Source of the DNA: Bacteroidota bacterium
Lineage (GTDB): Bacteria; Bacteroidota; Bacteroidia; B-17B0; Aurantibacillaceae
Length of the DNA: 64,000 nt
Direction of reading: 5' to 3'
NCBI GenBank assembly: GCA_947450025.1
Contig: CANFTW010000007.1
Coordinates: forward strand, 62,001 to 126,000
Shown: positions 29,953 to 37,273 of the stretch, piece after piece
How positions within the stretch are numbered: the stretch's first letter is position 1
Layout of the letters: each line of letters opens with the position of its first letter
Position numbers and translations under genes: made by a program
The notes under the pieces: generated by a model
What the model saw: only the letters and a program-made list of their open reading frames with translations
Told to the model about the DNA's origin: nothing
Databases searched by the model: none

Positions 29953-29956
29953 CACC

Positions 29957-30475
29957 GTGAATCAAAAATTAAGCATGGATGATTTAGGTCGATTAAGTTC
30001 AGATGAATTTAAGACAACCGCTAAGCACAAAATCATATTAGTCCTTGATAATATCAGAAGTTTAAATAATGTGGGTTCGGCTTTTAGAACTTCTGATGCC
30101 TTTTTAATTGAAAGCATTTATTTGTGTGGGGTAACTGGAACGCCACCAAAACCAGAAATTGAGAAAACAGCTTTAGGAGCCACAGCAACAGTTTCGTGGG
30201 TTTATTTTAAAACCACTCAAGAAGCGATGGATGATTTAAAATCTAAGAATTATTATATCGCATCTGTTGAACAAGCAAAAAATTCTATCATGTTAAACAA
30301 GTTCCAAAAACCAAATGGACCCTTGGCCATTGTTTTTGGAAATGAAGTGTATGGGGTTGAACAAAATATTATCAATCAAAGTGATGCGTGCATAGAAATT
30401 CCTCAATTTGGCACAAAACACTCCTTTAATGTTTCTGTCAGCATGGGAATTGTGCTTTGGGAACTGTTACGCTGA
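29957..30475 (+). CDS. TrmH/SpoU-family RNA 2'-O-methyltransferase
   Basis: The 172 residues form a SPOUT knot. Motif 1 is LDNIRSLNNVGSAFRTSDAF, motif 2 is PLAIVFGNEVYGVEQNII and motif 3 is CIEIPQFGTKHSFNVSVSMG. The Asn and Arg of motif 1 and the Ser-Leu/Asn-Val type segment of motif 3 build the SAM and catalytic site. Without an N-terminal RNA-binding domain, the substrate (tRNA or rRNA) cannot be assigned. The start is GTG at 29957; an in-frame ATG six codons later is an alternative. It follows sprA by 4 bases, so it is likely the last gene of the ruvA-sprA transcript. Confidence 0.9.
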   Translation: MNQKLSMDDLGRLSSDEFKTTAKHKIILVLDNIRSLNNVGSAFRTSDAFLIESIYLCGVTGTPPKPEIEKTALGATATVSWVYFKTTQEAMDDLKSKNYYIASVEQAKNSIMLNKFQKPNGPLAIVFGNEVYGVEQNIINQSDACIEIPQFGTKHSFNVSVSMGIVLWELLR

Positions 30476-30476
30476 A

Positions 30477-30541
30477 GGGACTATAGAGACAAAAGAGATT
30501 ATTTGACTTAAGGGACAAAATCTTTTGAGTCAAATAGTCCC
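30477..30541. repeat. interrupted palindrome between convergent genes
   Basis: The right arm GAGTCAAATAGTCCC (ending 30541) is complementary to a left arm split into GGGACTAT (30477-30484) and TTGACTT, which are separated by an 18-base insertion flanked by TAT. A second weak pairing links AGAGACAAAAG to CTTTTCGTCTCT further right. It lies between the TrmH-family and mvaB genes and lacks a clean T-run, so it may be a weak bidirectional terminator or a small repeat element. Confidence 0.5.
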
Positions 30542-30570
30542 ATCCGACCTTTTCGTCTCTTCGATCTTTT

Positions 30571-31425
30571 CTAATGATATTTATTAAACACATCCCAACT
30601 TTCTAAATAGGCTTTATATAATAAATCCTTGTTGAGGTTTAACTCAATATGATTGGTATTAAAATATTGCTCTAAATCTTCAGTAGCCAAATTACCGGTT
30701 AAATCATCTTTAGCCATCGGACAGCCACCAAAACCATGAATAGACACGTCAAAACGTTGACAGCCGCTTTTGTAAGCTGCATCAATTTTCTCTTGAGCTT
30801 TTTCTTTAGTGGAGTGTAAGTGCGCACCAATTTCAATGTGCTTAAATTCAGGAATGATATTAGAAAATAAGTAAGAGATGTTTTCTTGATTAGAAATACC
30901 TATGGTATCTGAAAGTGCTATAATTTTAACACCTAAGTCACTTAATTTTTTTGTCCAATTAATTACAGTATCGCTATTCCAAACGTCGCCATAAGGATTT
31001 CCAAATGCCATTGAAATATAAACCACTAATTCTTTTTTATGTTGTACACATAAATTCTGAATTTCTTCTACACGAACTAATGATTCAGAGATGCTTGAGT
31101 TCGCATTACGTTGCTGAAAGGTCTCTGAAATAGAAAACGGAAACCCTAAGTAGTTAATTTCATCAAAAGAACAGGCATCTTGGGCGCCGCGCGTATTGGC
31201 AATAATGGCAAGTAATTTACTTTTGGTGGTACTTAAATCTAATTGTTTTAATACCTCTGCCGTATCATGCATTTGAGGAATGGCTTTTGGAGAAACAAAG
31301 CTTCCAAAATCAATCGTATCAAATCCAATGTTTAACAATGAATTGATGTATTTAGATTTAACCTCAGTAGGAATAAGATCTTTAATGCCTTGCATGGCAT
31401 CTCTAGGACATTCAATCAGTTTCAT
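30571..31425 (-). CDS. mvaB: hydroxymethylglutaryl-CoA lyase family protein
   Basis: This is a 284-residue HMGL-like TIM barrel. The N-terminal ECPRDAMQG motif carries the Arg-Asp pair that contacts substrate and metal, and the metal-binding HLHST motif is present. The C-terminal [20 protein letters not shown] carries the catalytic Cys seen in HMG-CoA lyase. The enzyme would split HMG-CoA into acetyl-CoA and acetoacetate in leucine or ketone-body breakdown. Residue spacing favours true HMG-CoA lyase over 2-isopropylmalate synthase, although related aldolases cannot be excluded. Its start overlaps the pyrD stop by 4 bases, indicating coupling. Confidence 0.88.
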   Translation of the reverse strand: MKLIECPRDAMQGIKDLIPTEVKSKYINSLLNIGFDTIDFGSFVSPKAIPQMHDTAEVLKQLDLSTTKSKLLAIIANTRGAQDACSFDEINYLGFPFSISETFQQRNANSSISESLVRVEEIQNLCVQHKKELVVYISMAFGNPYGDVWNSDTVINWTKKLSDLGVKIIALSDTIGISNQENISYLFSNIIPEFKHIEIGAHLHSTKEKAQEKIDAAYKSGCQRFDVSIHGFGGCPMAKDDLTGNLATEDLEQYFNTNHIELNLNKDLLYKAYLESWDVFNKYH

Positions 31426-32465
31426 GATAATATATTTTGACGAATTAATTCTTTGTTGATTTTTTTAATTAAAGAAGGCCCTTCATAAATAAAGCCTGTA
31501 TATAATTGTATTAAATCCGCTCCGGCTTTTATCTTTTCAATAGCATCTTCAGGGCTATGGATTCCTCCAACACCAATCACCGGGAAGGCGTTATGAGATT
31601 GTGTTTTTAAATAGGCAATGACTTCCGTACTTCTTTTTGTTAGAGGTTTTCCGCTTAATCCACCCATTCCAATGGCTTCTATCTCAGCTTTAGGGTAGGT
31701 AAGAGGTTCGCGAGCAATGGTTGTATTGGTTGCTACAATCCCATCTATTTTAGTGCTTTTTACAATATCAATAATATCGTCTAATTGAGAGTTGGTTAAA
31801 TCGGGTGCTATCTTTAGTAATATAGGTTTACGGTTAGGCTTAGCTTGATTAATGGTTTGCAAATGATTTAACAAATGGGTTAACGGTTCTTTATCTTGTA
31901 ACTCTCTTAAATTAGGAGTGTTAGGAGAACTTACATTAACCACAAAATAATCTACCACATCAAATAAAGCATTAAAGCAGTACTCATAATCTTTAATAGC
32001 CTCTTCATTGGCTGTTATTTTGTTTTTTCCAATATTACCTCCAATAATGGTATTTGTTTTTTTATATTTTAAACGAATTGCTGCTGCATCAACACCTTCA
32101 TTATTAAATCCCATTCTATTGATTAGCGCTTGATCATCCTGTAATCTGAACAATCTAGGTTTATCATTACCAGGTTGAGGTTTTGGCGTTAAAGTGCCAA
32201 TTTCAATAAATCCAAAGCCTAATGAGGAAAGTTCATTAAATACTTTCGCATCTTTATCTAAACCAGCGGCTAAACCCACTGGGTTCTTAAAAGTAAGTCC
32301 AAAAAGTTGTTTTTTTAACTTGGGATGAGAAAATCCAAAAAAAACAGAGGCTAAAAATCGACCAAAGGCATTTCCAAGAGCCAATTTCATGAGGTCAAAT
32401 GTTAAATAATGAGCCTTTTCAGGGTTTAATTTGAATAATAATGGTTTTAATAATAGTTTATACAT
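31422..32465 (-). CDS. pyrD: dihydroorotate dehydrogenase (quinone), class 2
   Basis: This 347-residue membrane-associated flavoenzyme oxidises dihydroorotate to orotate in pyrimidine synthesis. The N-terminal amphipathic helix pair ([20 protein letters not shown]) marks the quinone-linked class 2. The FMN barrel contains [58 protein letters not shown] with the catalytic Ser, and [11 protein letters not shown] near the C-terminus. A TACCTTTG element lies only 6 bases upstream of the ATG. Confidence 0.97.
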   Translation of the reverse strand: MYKLLLKPLLFKLNPEKAHYLTFDLMKLALGNAFGRFLASVFFGFSHPKLKKQLFGLTFKNPVGLAAGLDKDAKVFNELSSLGFGFIEIGTLTPKPQPGNDKPRLFRLQDDQALINRMGFNNEGVDAAAIRLKYKKTNTIIGGNIGKNKITANEEAIKDYEYCFNALFDVVDYFVVNVSSPNTPNLRELQDKEPLTHLLNHLQTINQAKPNRKPILLKIAPDLTNSQLDDIIDIVKSTKIDGIVATNTTIAREPLTYPKAEIEAIGMGGLSGKPLTKRSTEVIAYLKTQSHNAFPVIGVGGIHSPEDAIEKIKAGADLIQLYTGFIYEGPSLIKKINKELIRQNILS

Positions 32466-32471
32466 ACTCTA

Positions 32472-32479
32472 CAAAGGTA
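32472..32479 (-). promoter_or_regulatory. candidate pyrD -7 element, nearly abutting the start codon
   Basis: The minus strand reads TACCTTTG (TAnnTTTG) 6 bases before the pyrD ATG at 32465. The start codon matches the family N-terminus, so the transcript would be essentially leaderless if this element is used. Confidence 0.45.
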
Positions 32480-32572
32480 CGATTTATGCGGTTTTTAATG
32501 ATTTCAACTATAATATTGTTAATAAAAAAAAACTTTTTTTTGGTTTTTTTAACTGTAATAAAAAAAAACGTG

Positions 32573-32580
32573 TATTTTTG
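32573..32580 (+). promoter_or_regulatory. -7 element of the first small lipoprotein gene
   Basis: TATTTTTG matches TAnnTTTG, 35 bases upstream of the ATG at 32616. The surrounding 50 bases are almost identical in the second copy (33413-33420), so promoter and leader were duplicated together. Confidence 0.6.
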
Positions 32581-32615
32581 CAATCAAATTAATAAAACTT
32601 AAACAAAAAATTAAA

Positions 32616-32882
32616 ATGAAAAAAGTATTATCTATCGTTGCTGTAGCTGCATTATCAGCTGCATTTGTATCTTGTGGTCCTTCTAAAGAAGAAATGGAAG
32701 CAAAAGAAAAAGCTAAAGCTGATTCAACTGCTGCTGCTGCTCAAGCACAAACTGATTCTTTAGCTAAAGTTGCTGAAGCTGAAACTGCTGCTGCTGCTGA
32801 AGCTGCTGCAAAAGCTACTGCTGATTCTACAAGAATCGCTGATTCAACTGCTGCTGCAACTAAAGGTGCTAAAAAGAAATAA
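32616..32882 (+). CDS. small Ala/Lys/Asp-rich lipoprotein, copy 1
   Basis: The 88-residue product has a lipoprotein signal peptide (SIVAVAALSAAFVSCG, lipid Cys at residue 20). The mature part is low-complexity and helical, rich in Ala, Lys, Glu and Asp with repeated ADST and DSTAA segments, ending in a Lys-rich tail (KGAKKK). It resembles small, abundant outer-membrane lipoproteins, but I know of no named family. The signal and first 15 mature residues are nearly identical to copy 2 at 33456, while the rest differs. It has its own -7 element (32573) and terminator (32899). Confidence 0.85.
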   Translation: MKKVLSIVAVAALSAAFVSCGPSKEEMEAKEKAKADSTAAAAQAQTDSLAKVAEAETAAAAEAAAKATADSTRIADSTAAATKGAKKK

Positions 32883-32898
32883 TCTTTCTTTAAAGACT

Positions 32899-32929
32899 AA
32901 AAAAGCCCGAACTTGTTCGGGCTTTTTTT
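32899..32929 (+). terminator. intrinsic terminator of lipoprotein copy 1
   Basis: The stem GCCCGAAC pairs with GTTCGGGC, flanked by A- and T-runs, and starts 16 bases after the stop. The same hairpin occurs in copy 2 (33730-33760). Confidence 0.9.
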
Positions 32930-32974
32930 ATGGATTATATTTCGGAAAACTCATGAAATAGTGGCTTAGTATTT

Positions 32975-33178
32975 TTAAAGCCCCGTATGTTTCCTAAATA
33001 ATTTAATAGCTAAGGCCAATAATATGATGCCGAATACTTTTTTAACAATAGTTATACCGCCTACACCAAGTAATTTTTCAACTCGATATAAATTTTTTAG
33101 GATAATGTAAACAATAATGATATTGAGGATAATGGCTGTTATAATTGAAATGATATTATATTCAGCTCTTATAGACAA
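32975..33178 (-). pseudogene. truncated marC (C-terminal 66 codons), duplication remnant
   Basis: The minus-strand residues from SIRAEYNIISIITAIIL to the stop match the end of the intact MarC at 33806-34378 almost perfectly. The N-terminal two thirds are absent; upstream sequence switches at 33178-33181 to the PAP2 fragment. The TTG that could act as a start is an internal Leu codon in the intact gene, so a functional start is unlikely. Confidence 0.85.
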
Positions 33179-33180
33179 TA

Positions 33181-33395
33181 TATGACCCTATTTTGAATTT
33201 TATAAAATCGCGCGATGTTTCTGATTTTATATTTTTTGTTACCTATTTAACCGCTTTGGTTAGTTTAATTTATGCGTTAACATAACCCTTAAAGGTTTTA
33301 CAACTAATACAAATGTATTGTTTATAGTCTTATTAAGAGTGATTATTGTGTTTAGTCTTTCCAACTGCTATTATCAAATTAAGAGATGTTTTTTA
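33181..33395 (+). pseudogene. internal fragment of the PAP2-family gene, duplication remnant
   Basis: This plus-strand sequence parallels 35169-35395 of the intact PAP2 gene. Shared blocks include GATGTTTCTGATTTTATATT, AACCGCTTTGGTT, TTTAATTTATGCGTT and AAGAGTGATTA. Indels and substitutions break the frame, and neither gene end is present. It ends at a hybrid junction where PAP2 sequence (AAGAGATG plus a T-run) changes into the promoter of lipoprotein copy 2. Confidence 0.82.
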
Positions 33396-33412
33396 CTATA
33401 ATAAAAAACATG

Positions 33413-33420
33413 TATTTTTG
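33413..33420 (+). promoter_or_regulatory. -7 element of the second small lipoprotein gene
   Basis: TATTTTTG (TAnnTTTG) occurs 35 bases upstream of the ATG at 33456, the same position and context as in copy 1. Confidence 0.6.
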
Positions 33421-33455
33421 CAATCAAATTAATAAAACTTAAACAAAAAATTAAA

Positions 33456-33713
33456 ATGAAAAAAGTATTATCTATTGTTGCTGTAGCTGCATTATCAGTT
33501 GCATTTGTATCTTGTGGTCCTTCTAAAGAAGAATTGGAAGCAAAAGAAAAAGCTAAAGTTGATTCAATTGATATAGCAAAAATTGATTCTATAGCCATTG
33601 CTGATGCTCTTGCTGCTGACCAAGCTAAAGTTGATTCAACAGCTGCTGCTGTTGCTGAGCAAGCTAAACTTGATTCATTAGCTTTAGCTACTCCTGCTAA
33701 AAAAGGAAAATAA
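33456..33713 (+). CDS. small Ala/Lys/Asp-rich lipoprotein, copy 2
   Basis: The 85-residue paralogue of the product at 32616 has the same signal peptide and lipobox (AFVSCG) and the same first mature segment (PSKEELEAKEKAK). It then diverges: copy 2 has DSIDIAKIDSIAIADALAA where copy 1 has a poly-Ala and DST-rich stretch. Both end in a short basic tail. The frame is intact and the amino-acid bias is kept, so both copies appear functional. It is followed by the duplicated terminator at 33730. Confidence 0.85.
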   Translation: MKKVLSIVAVAALSVAFVSCGPSKEELEAKEKAKVDSIDIAKIDSIAIADALAADQAKVDSTAAAVAEQAKLDSLALATPAKKGK

Positions 33714-33729
33714 TCTTTCTTTAAAGACT

Positions 33730-33760
33730 AAAAAAGCCCGAACTTGTTCGGGCTTTTTTT
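33730..33760 (+). terminator. intrinsic terminator of lipoprotein copy 2
   Basis: The hairpin GCCCGAAC/GTTCGGGC with flanking A- and T-runs is identical to the terminator of copy 1. Confidence 0.9.
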
Positions 33761-33805
33761 ATGGATTAGATTTCGGAAAACTCATGAAATAGTGGCTTAG
33801 TTTTT

Positions 33806-34378
33806 TTAAAGCCCCGTATGTTTCCTAAATAATTTAATAGCTAAGGCCAATAATATGATGCCGAATACTTTTTTAACAATAGCTATACCGCCTACGCCAA
33901 GTAATTTTTCAACTCGATATAAATTTTTCAGGATAATATAAACTATAATGACATTGAGGATAATAGCTGTGATAATTGAAATGATATTATATTCAGCTCT
34001 TATAGACAACAAGGTGGTTAAAGTTCCTGTTCCTGCAATTAAAGGAAAAGCAAGCGGAATAACTGAAGCAGTAGCTGGCATGGTATCTTTTGTTATTTGA
34101 ACACCTAAAATCATTTCAAAGGCAACAATAAATAATAAGATAGAACCTGCAATCGCAAAATCACCAATTGATATTCCAACGATATCTAAAATAGTTTGAC
34201 CTAAAAATAAAAAAACAATCATAATCCCTAAGGATACAAAAGAAGCCTTAGAGGCATTGATTTCTCCGGTTTTTTGTTTTAAGCTAATAATGATAGGAAT
34301 AGAACCAATAACATCTATGACAGCAAAAAGTACCATAGTTACTTTTAGTATTTCAATAATATCAAATTGTAAATTCAT
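33806..34378 (-). CDS. marC: MarC-family integral membrane protein
   Basis: The protein has 190 residues and about six membrane helices. Family features are DVIGSIPIIISL in the first helix, SIGDFAIAGSILLFIVAFEM and MPATASVIPLAFPLIAGTGTL. Once thought to be an antibiotic-resistance protein, MarC has no established transport substrate. It is complete here, unlike the remnant at 32975-33178. A TAACTTTG element lies at 34396-34403. It is divergent from the COG3650-like lipoprotein gene. Confidence 0.9.
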   Translation of the reverse strand: MNLQFDIIEILKVTMVLFAVIDVIGSIPIIISLKQKTGEINASKASFVSLGIMIVFLFLGQTILDIVGISIGDFAIAGSILLFIVAFEMILGVQITKDTMPATASVIPLAFPLIAGTGTLTTLLSIRAEYNIISIITAIILNVIIVYIILKNLYRVEKLLGVGGIAIVKKVFGIILLALAIKLFRKHTGL

Positions 34379-34395
34379 ATTAGTTTTTTTTTGTG

Positions 34396-34403
34396 CAAAG
34401 TTA
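34396..34403 (-). promoter_or_regulatory. candidate marC -7 element
   Basis: The minus strand reads TAACTTTG (TAnnTTTG), 17 bases upstream of the marC start. No -33 was assigned. Confidence 0.45.
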
Positions 34404-34460
34404 AATGATTAAAAGGAATTTAAAGAATGGCAACTGATTATTATTTAGTAAGTTTATGAT

Positions 34461-34943
34461 ATGAAAAACTATATCATCTTCATTCTATCTTTCAACATTT
34501 TATTTTCTTGTACTCAGGTTAATTCAAACGGAGAAAAAACAATTACTCAAGGCCAGGATACGCTAGCTTCAGTTGAAATATCAACTTCTAAAATAGATGC
34601 ATTAAATACTTTATCTGAAATAGATGAGACAGAGACGAATTCATTTCTTTTTAAAGCAAGTGGCATTGAACCAGGGTGGCTGTTGGAAATTTCTGAATTT
34701 AAAATAAAGTTAGTGATGGATTACGGAAAAGATAGTGTGATTTTAGATAATAAAGGTGGCGTTATTAATGGCAAGGAGGATTATCATTATGAAATACAGG
34801 ATAAAGATATCAGTAAAAGTTTTTCTGTTAAAGCCATGAATAAGCCTTGTATTGATGGAGGTAGTGGTGATAAAAAAGATAGAGTAGTGGTGGTAAAATA
34901 TAAAGGTAAAACTTACCAAGGTTGTGGTAGTTTTGTGAAATAG
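34461..34943 (+). CDS. COG3650-like lipoprotein
   Basis: The 160-residue lipoprotein has a signal peptide ending LFSC (lipid Cys at about 17). The mature domain has FKASGIEPGWLLEISEFKIK, a DYGKDS strand, and paired cysteines in NKPCIDGGSGDKKDR and YQGCGSF. This pattern (EPGW/EPFW plus two Cys, the last in GCG) is that of the small beta-barrel COG3650 proteins, probably periplasm-facing, with unknown function. It is the only gene of the duplicated unit that left no trace in the upstream copy. Confidence 0.75.
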   Translation: MKNYIIFILSFNILFSCTQVNSNGEKTITQGQDTLASVEISTSKIDALNTLSEIDETETNSFLFKASGIEPGWLLEISEFKIKLVMDYGKDSVILDNKGGVINGKEDYHYEIQDKDISKSFSVKAMNKPCIDGGSGDKKDRVVVVKYKGKTYQGCGSFVK

Positions 34944-35027
34944 AAAAGCTTGAATATTGTTGATAACCCATTGATTTTTAAATCTTTTTAAGGATTTGTA
35001 GCCTAAAATATTTAGTAATATTGTATC

Positions 35028-35669
35028 ATGTTTTATAATTGGAAAATAGCTCTTGCTGACAAACACTTTAGAAATCGATTTTTTGTTTCTTTAGTAGTGG
35101 TGAGTATTATTTTAACTGGTTTTGCCTCACTATTAGCTTATATTGAAACTAGACAAGGCCATACATTTTATGATCCTATTTTGAATTTCATTAAGCCACG
35201 AGATGTTTCTGATTTTATATTTTTTGTAACTTACCTAACCGCTTTGGTTGGTTTAATTTATGCGTTTTCATCACCTTATAGATTTTTACATCTAGTACAA
35301 ATGTATGGTTCATTAACTTTGTTAAGAGTGATTACTTTATTTTTTGTTCCATTAGACCCTCCAACAGCTATCATTCCATTAAGAGATGTTTTTTTAACTC
35401 ATACATTTTACGCTGGTAATGAAAATTTAAAAGATTTGTTTTTTAGTGGTCATGCAGCCACCTTATTTTTGTTTTTCTTTTTTGCTAATAATAAGGTACT
35501 TAAAGCTTTGTTTTTAGTTTCCGCAATTGCTGTTTCTATGGGCGTGGTTGTTCAGCATGTGCATTATAGTTATGATGTGTTAGCTGCTCCTATTTTTGCT
35601 TACATCGCTTATAAAGTGATTACCAAATTCTCTAAACACTACTATAGCGAGGTTACTCATGAGCTTTAA
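35028..35669 (+). CDS. PAP2-like membrane phosphatase
   Basis: The protein has 213 residues with about six membrane helices. The catalytic signature is in the second half: DLFFSGHAATLFLFF (motif 2, His) and VVQHVHYSYDVLAAPIFAY (motif 3, His and Asp). This is the sphingomyelin-synthase/PAP2_3 type of lipid phosphatase or phosphotransferase. Lipid phosphate or lipid head-group exchange is the likely chemistry; the substrate is unknown. A fragment of the same gene is found at 33181-33395. The 12-bp duplication microhomology lies within codons 121-124. Confidence 0.85.
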   Translation: MFYNWKIALADKHFRNRFFVSLVVVSIILTGFASLLAYIETRQGHTFYDPILNFIKPRDVSDFIFFVTYLTALVGLIYAFSSPYRFLHLVQMYGSLTLLRVITLFFVPLDPPTAIIPLRDVFLTHTFYAGNENLKDLFFSGHAATLFLFFFFANNKVLKALFLVSAIAVSMGVVVQHVHYSYDVLAAPIFAYIAYKVITKFSKHYYSEVTHEL

Positions 35670-35737
35670 ACAAGCTTTTGTACAAAACATTTTATAGGAC
35701 CTAATTAATCGCAATTTTTTATTGGTATTTTTAAATA

Positions 35738-36268
35738 GTGAGAGCTATAATAAAATATGGGTGTGTGATGCTTTGCATAGTGTATTTAGCATCATGTAAA
35801 CATCAAGAGTCACTGACTAAATCCTCCGAATCTTCAGGAAAAATATCTACTTCGCTTAAAAAAAAATATGCTCAACAACTTGGTGTTTCTGAATCTGATA
35901 TAAAAAATGAAAAATTATATCAATTTATTAATGATTGGTATGGCATAAAATATAAATATGGAGGCAAGGATAAAAATGGGATTGACTGTTCTGGATTAAC
36001 CTCTTTTTTATATTCGGTTGTGTATAAAAAAACGATTGCTTGTTCTACCAAAGATTTGGTTAATGAAGTAAAAAAAATAAAAGAATCTGATTTACGCGAA
36101 GGCGATTTGGTTTTTTTTAATACCAATGGTAAAAGTATTTCGCATGTTGGAGTTTATTTGCAAAACCATAAGTTTGTTCATGCTTCATCAAAAAAAGGTG
36201 TTATGATTAGTGATTTAAATGAACCTTATTTTAAAAAAGCTTATGTAAGTTCAGGACGAATTAAATAG
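35738..36268 (+). CDS. NlpC/P60-family (C40) cell-wall peptidase lipoprotein
   Basis: The 176-residue protein starts at GTG 35738. This start gives a lipoprotein signal (KYGCVMLCIVYLASC, lipid Cys at 20) that the later ATG would cut short. The catalytic domain, about 60-176, has YKYGGKDKNGIDCSGLTS with the nucleophile Cys, GDLVFFNTNG, and ISHVGVYLQNHKFVHAS with the catalytic His. The family cleaves gamma-D-Glu-diaminopimelate bonds in peptidoglycan. It ends 9 bases from the convergent T9SS cargo gene. Confidence 0.93.
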   Translation: MRAIIKYGCVMLCIVYLASCKHQESLTKSSESSGKISTSLKKKYAQQLGVSESDIKNEKLYQFINDWYGIKYKYGGKDKNGIDCSGLTSFLYSVVYKKTIACSTKDLVNEVKKIKESDLREGDLVFFNTNGKSISHVGVYLQNHKFVHASSKKGVMISDLNEPYFKKAYVSSGRIK

Positions 36269-36277
36269 TTCATGAGG

Positions 36278-37141
36278 TCAATTAATTAACAAGGAAGCTC
36301 TTCCTATATTATTACTGTTTACATATTTTTGAGAAATCAGATAATGGCCTTTTGCTAAACCATCTGTTGAAACTTTAATAGTAGATAAATTAGAGTCATT
36401 GATGGTTATTTCTTTCACCTTTTCTCCAAATAGAGATGTGATGGTAAGGATGCTTTTTTCATATACATTCTGTTCATTGAAAATATAAAACTCATTTTGT
36501 GCAGGGTTGGGGTAAATCTTCATTTTTGAAAAATCTTGTAAATCTTCTATACCTACATTATTCGAGATAGGCATTGTAAACGTTGTACATCGTTCACATC
36601 CATAATTATCTTTTCCGCATACCGTGTGAGTGCCAGCACAAATGTTATATGCAGGAAAAAAATTAAAGGCAAGATAAACGCCATCTAGCCAAAAGGTGAC
36701 AGGTCCATTTTGAGTGGATCCTCCTGTAGCCAACATGTTAGCAGTTCCGGTACAACAAGTTGGGCAGCTAGTTGCAACGATATTACTGACAGAAACATTG
36801 AGTGTGTTTGTGGCAGTTGTTTGGAAGTAATTGTAGGAAGTTCCAATTAAATTATTTGTTACATCAAAAAACTGAAAAGTATAAAGTCCTGAGCAAGGGC
36901 ACATGTTACCAATGGTAAAGGTATTTGAGTTTGCCGTATAAGGCAAAGGATTTGAACAATTAGATGAATTTGCGGTAATGACGGTATAAGGAGGGACTGC
37001 ATTTGTTACAGTAAATGTGATTTCCCCATCACATGTTCCATAGCATATAGCATTTTGGGTAATAGTGTTTATAATCGATACTTGTGACTTTATCTTTGTA
37101 AAAGATAATATGACACACAAGACAATAAAAGTCAGTTTCAT
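36278..37141 (-). CDS. T9SS type A secreted protein with SprB-like repeats
   Basis: The protein has 287 residues. Residues 1-19 form a signal peptide (VLCVILSFTKIKSQ). Residues about 22-190 contain SprB-like modules (NAICYGTCDGEITFTV, VPPYTV) and a Cys-rich insert (VATSCPTCCTGTANM; CGKDNYGCERC), suggesting several disulfides. Residues 205-287 form a type A T9SS sorting domain, with MKIYPNPAQNEFYIF, VKEITI and HYLISQK. SprB repeats occur in the flavobacterial gliding adhesin, so surface adhesion is a plausible role. Confidence 0.85.
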   Translation of the reverse strand: MKLTFIVLCVILSFTKIKSQVSIINTITQNAICYGTCDGEITFTVTNAVPPYTVITANSSNCSNPLPYTANSNTFTIGNMCPCSGLYTFQFFDVTNNLIGTSYNYFQTTATNTLNVSVSNIVATSCPTCCTGTANMLATGGSTQNGPVTFWLDGVYLAFNFFPAYNICAGTHTVCGKDNYGCERCTTFTMPISNNVGIEDLQDFSKMKIYPNPAQNEFYIFNEQNVYEKSILTITSLFGEKVKEITINDSNLSTIKVSTDGLAKGHYLISQKYVNSNNIGRASLLIN

Positions 37142-37273
37142 AATAGATCACTTAAAGCGTTTGTTAAATATAGTCAAAAAAGAGTTTAATTGATTTGTTC
37201 TATCAAAACGTATCTGTTAAAAACAATCTGTTTTATTAAATTTAAAAAAGACTAATCATAGTAACTTAACAAC

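Larger units (their letters stand above)
32543..33397 (+). repeat. upstream (decayed) copy of a tandem duplication
   Basis: This segment repeats the 33.4-35.4 kb segment: promoter, small lipoprotein gene, terminator, C-terminal part of marC and an internal part of the PAP2 gene. A block of about 1,157 bases present in the downstream copy (between 34009 and 35169) is missing here at 33178/33181. The left boundary is GTTTTTTTAACT (32543-32554), identical to a sequence inside the intact PAP2 gene (35388-35399). Confidence 0.82.
33388..35399 (+). repeat. downstream (intact) copy of the tandem duplication
   Basis: This segment of about 2.0 kb holds lipoprotein copy 2, the full marC gene, the COG3650-like lipoprotein gene and the first 372 bases of the intact PAP2 gene. 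Its right boundary contains GTTTTTTTAACT, the same 12 bases that precede copy 1, consistent with duplication at that microhomology. Confidence 0.8.

Noticed and set aside
32770-32961. 63-residue plus-strand frame rich in Leu and Lys
   Set aside because: It is the shifted frame of the Ala-rich lipoprotein gene, whose GCT repeats read as Leu-rich codons; it has no signal or start context of its own.
32975-33178. 67-residue MarC-like gene
   Set aside because: The putative TTG start is an internal Leu codon of the intact MarC, so this is a truncated remnant, not a separate gene.
34743-35066. 107-residue minus-strand frame over the end of the COG3650-like gene and start of the PAP2 gene
   Set aside because: It is antisense to two well-supported genes and its product is low-complexity Ile/Thr/His-rich with no recognisable domain.
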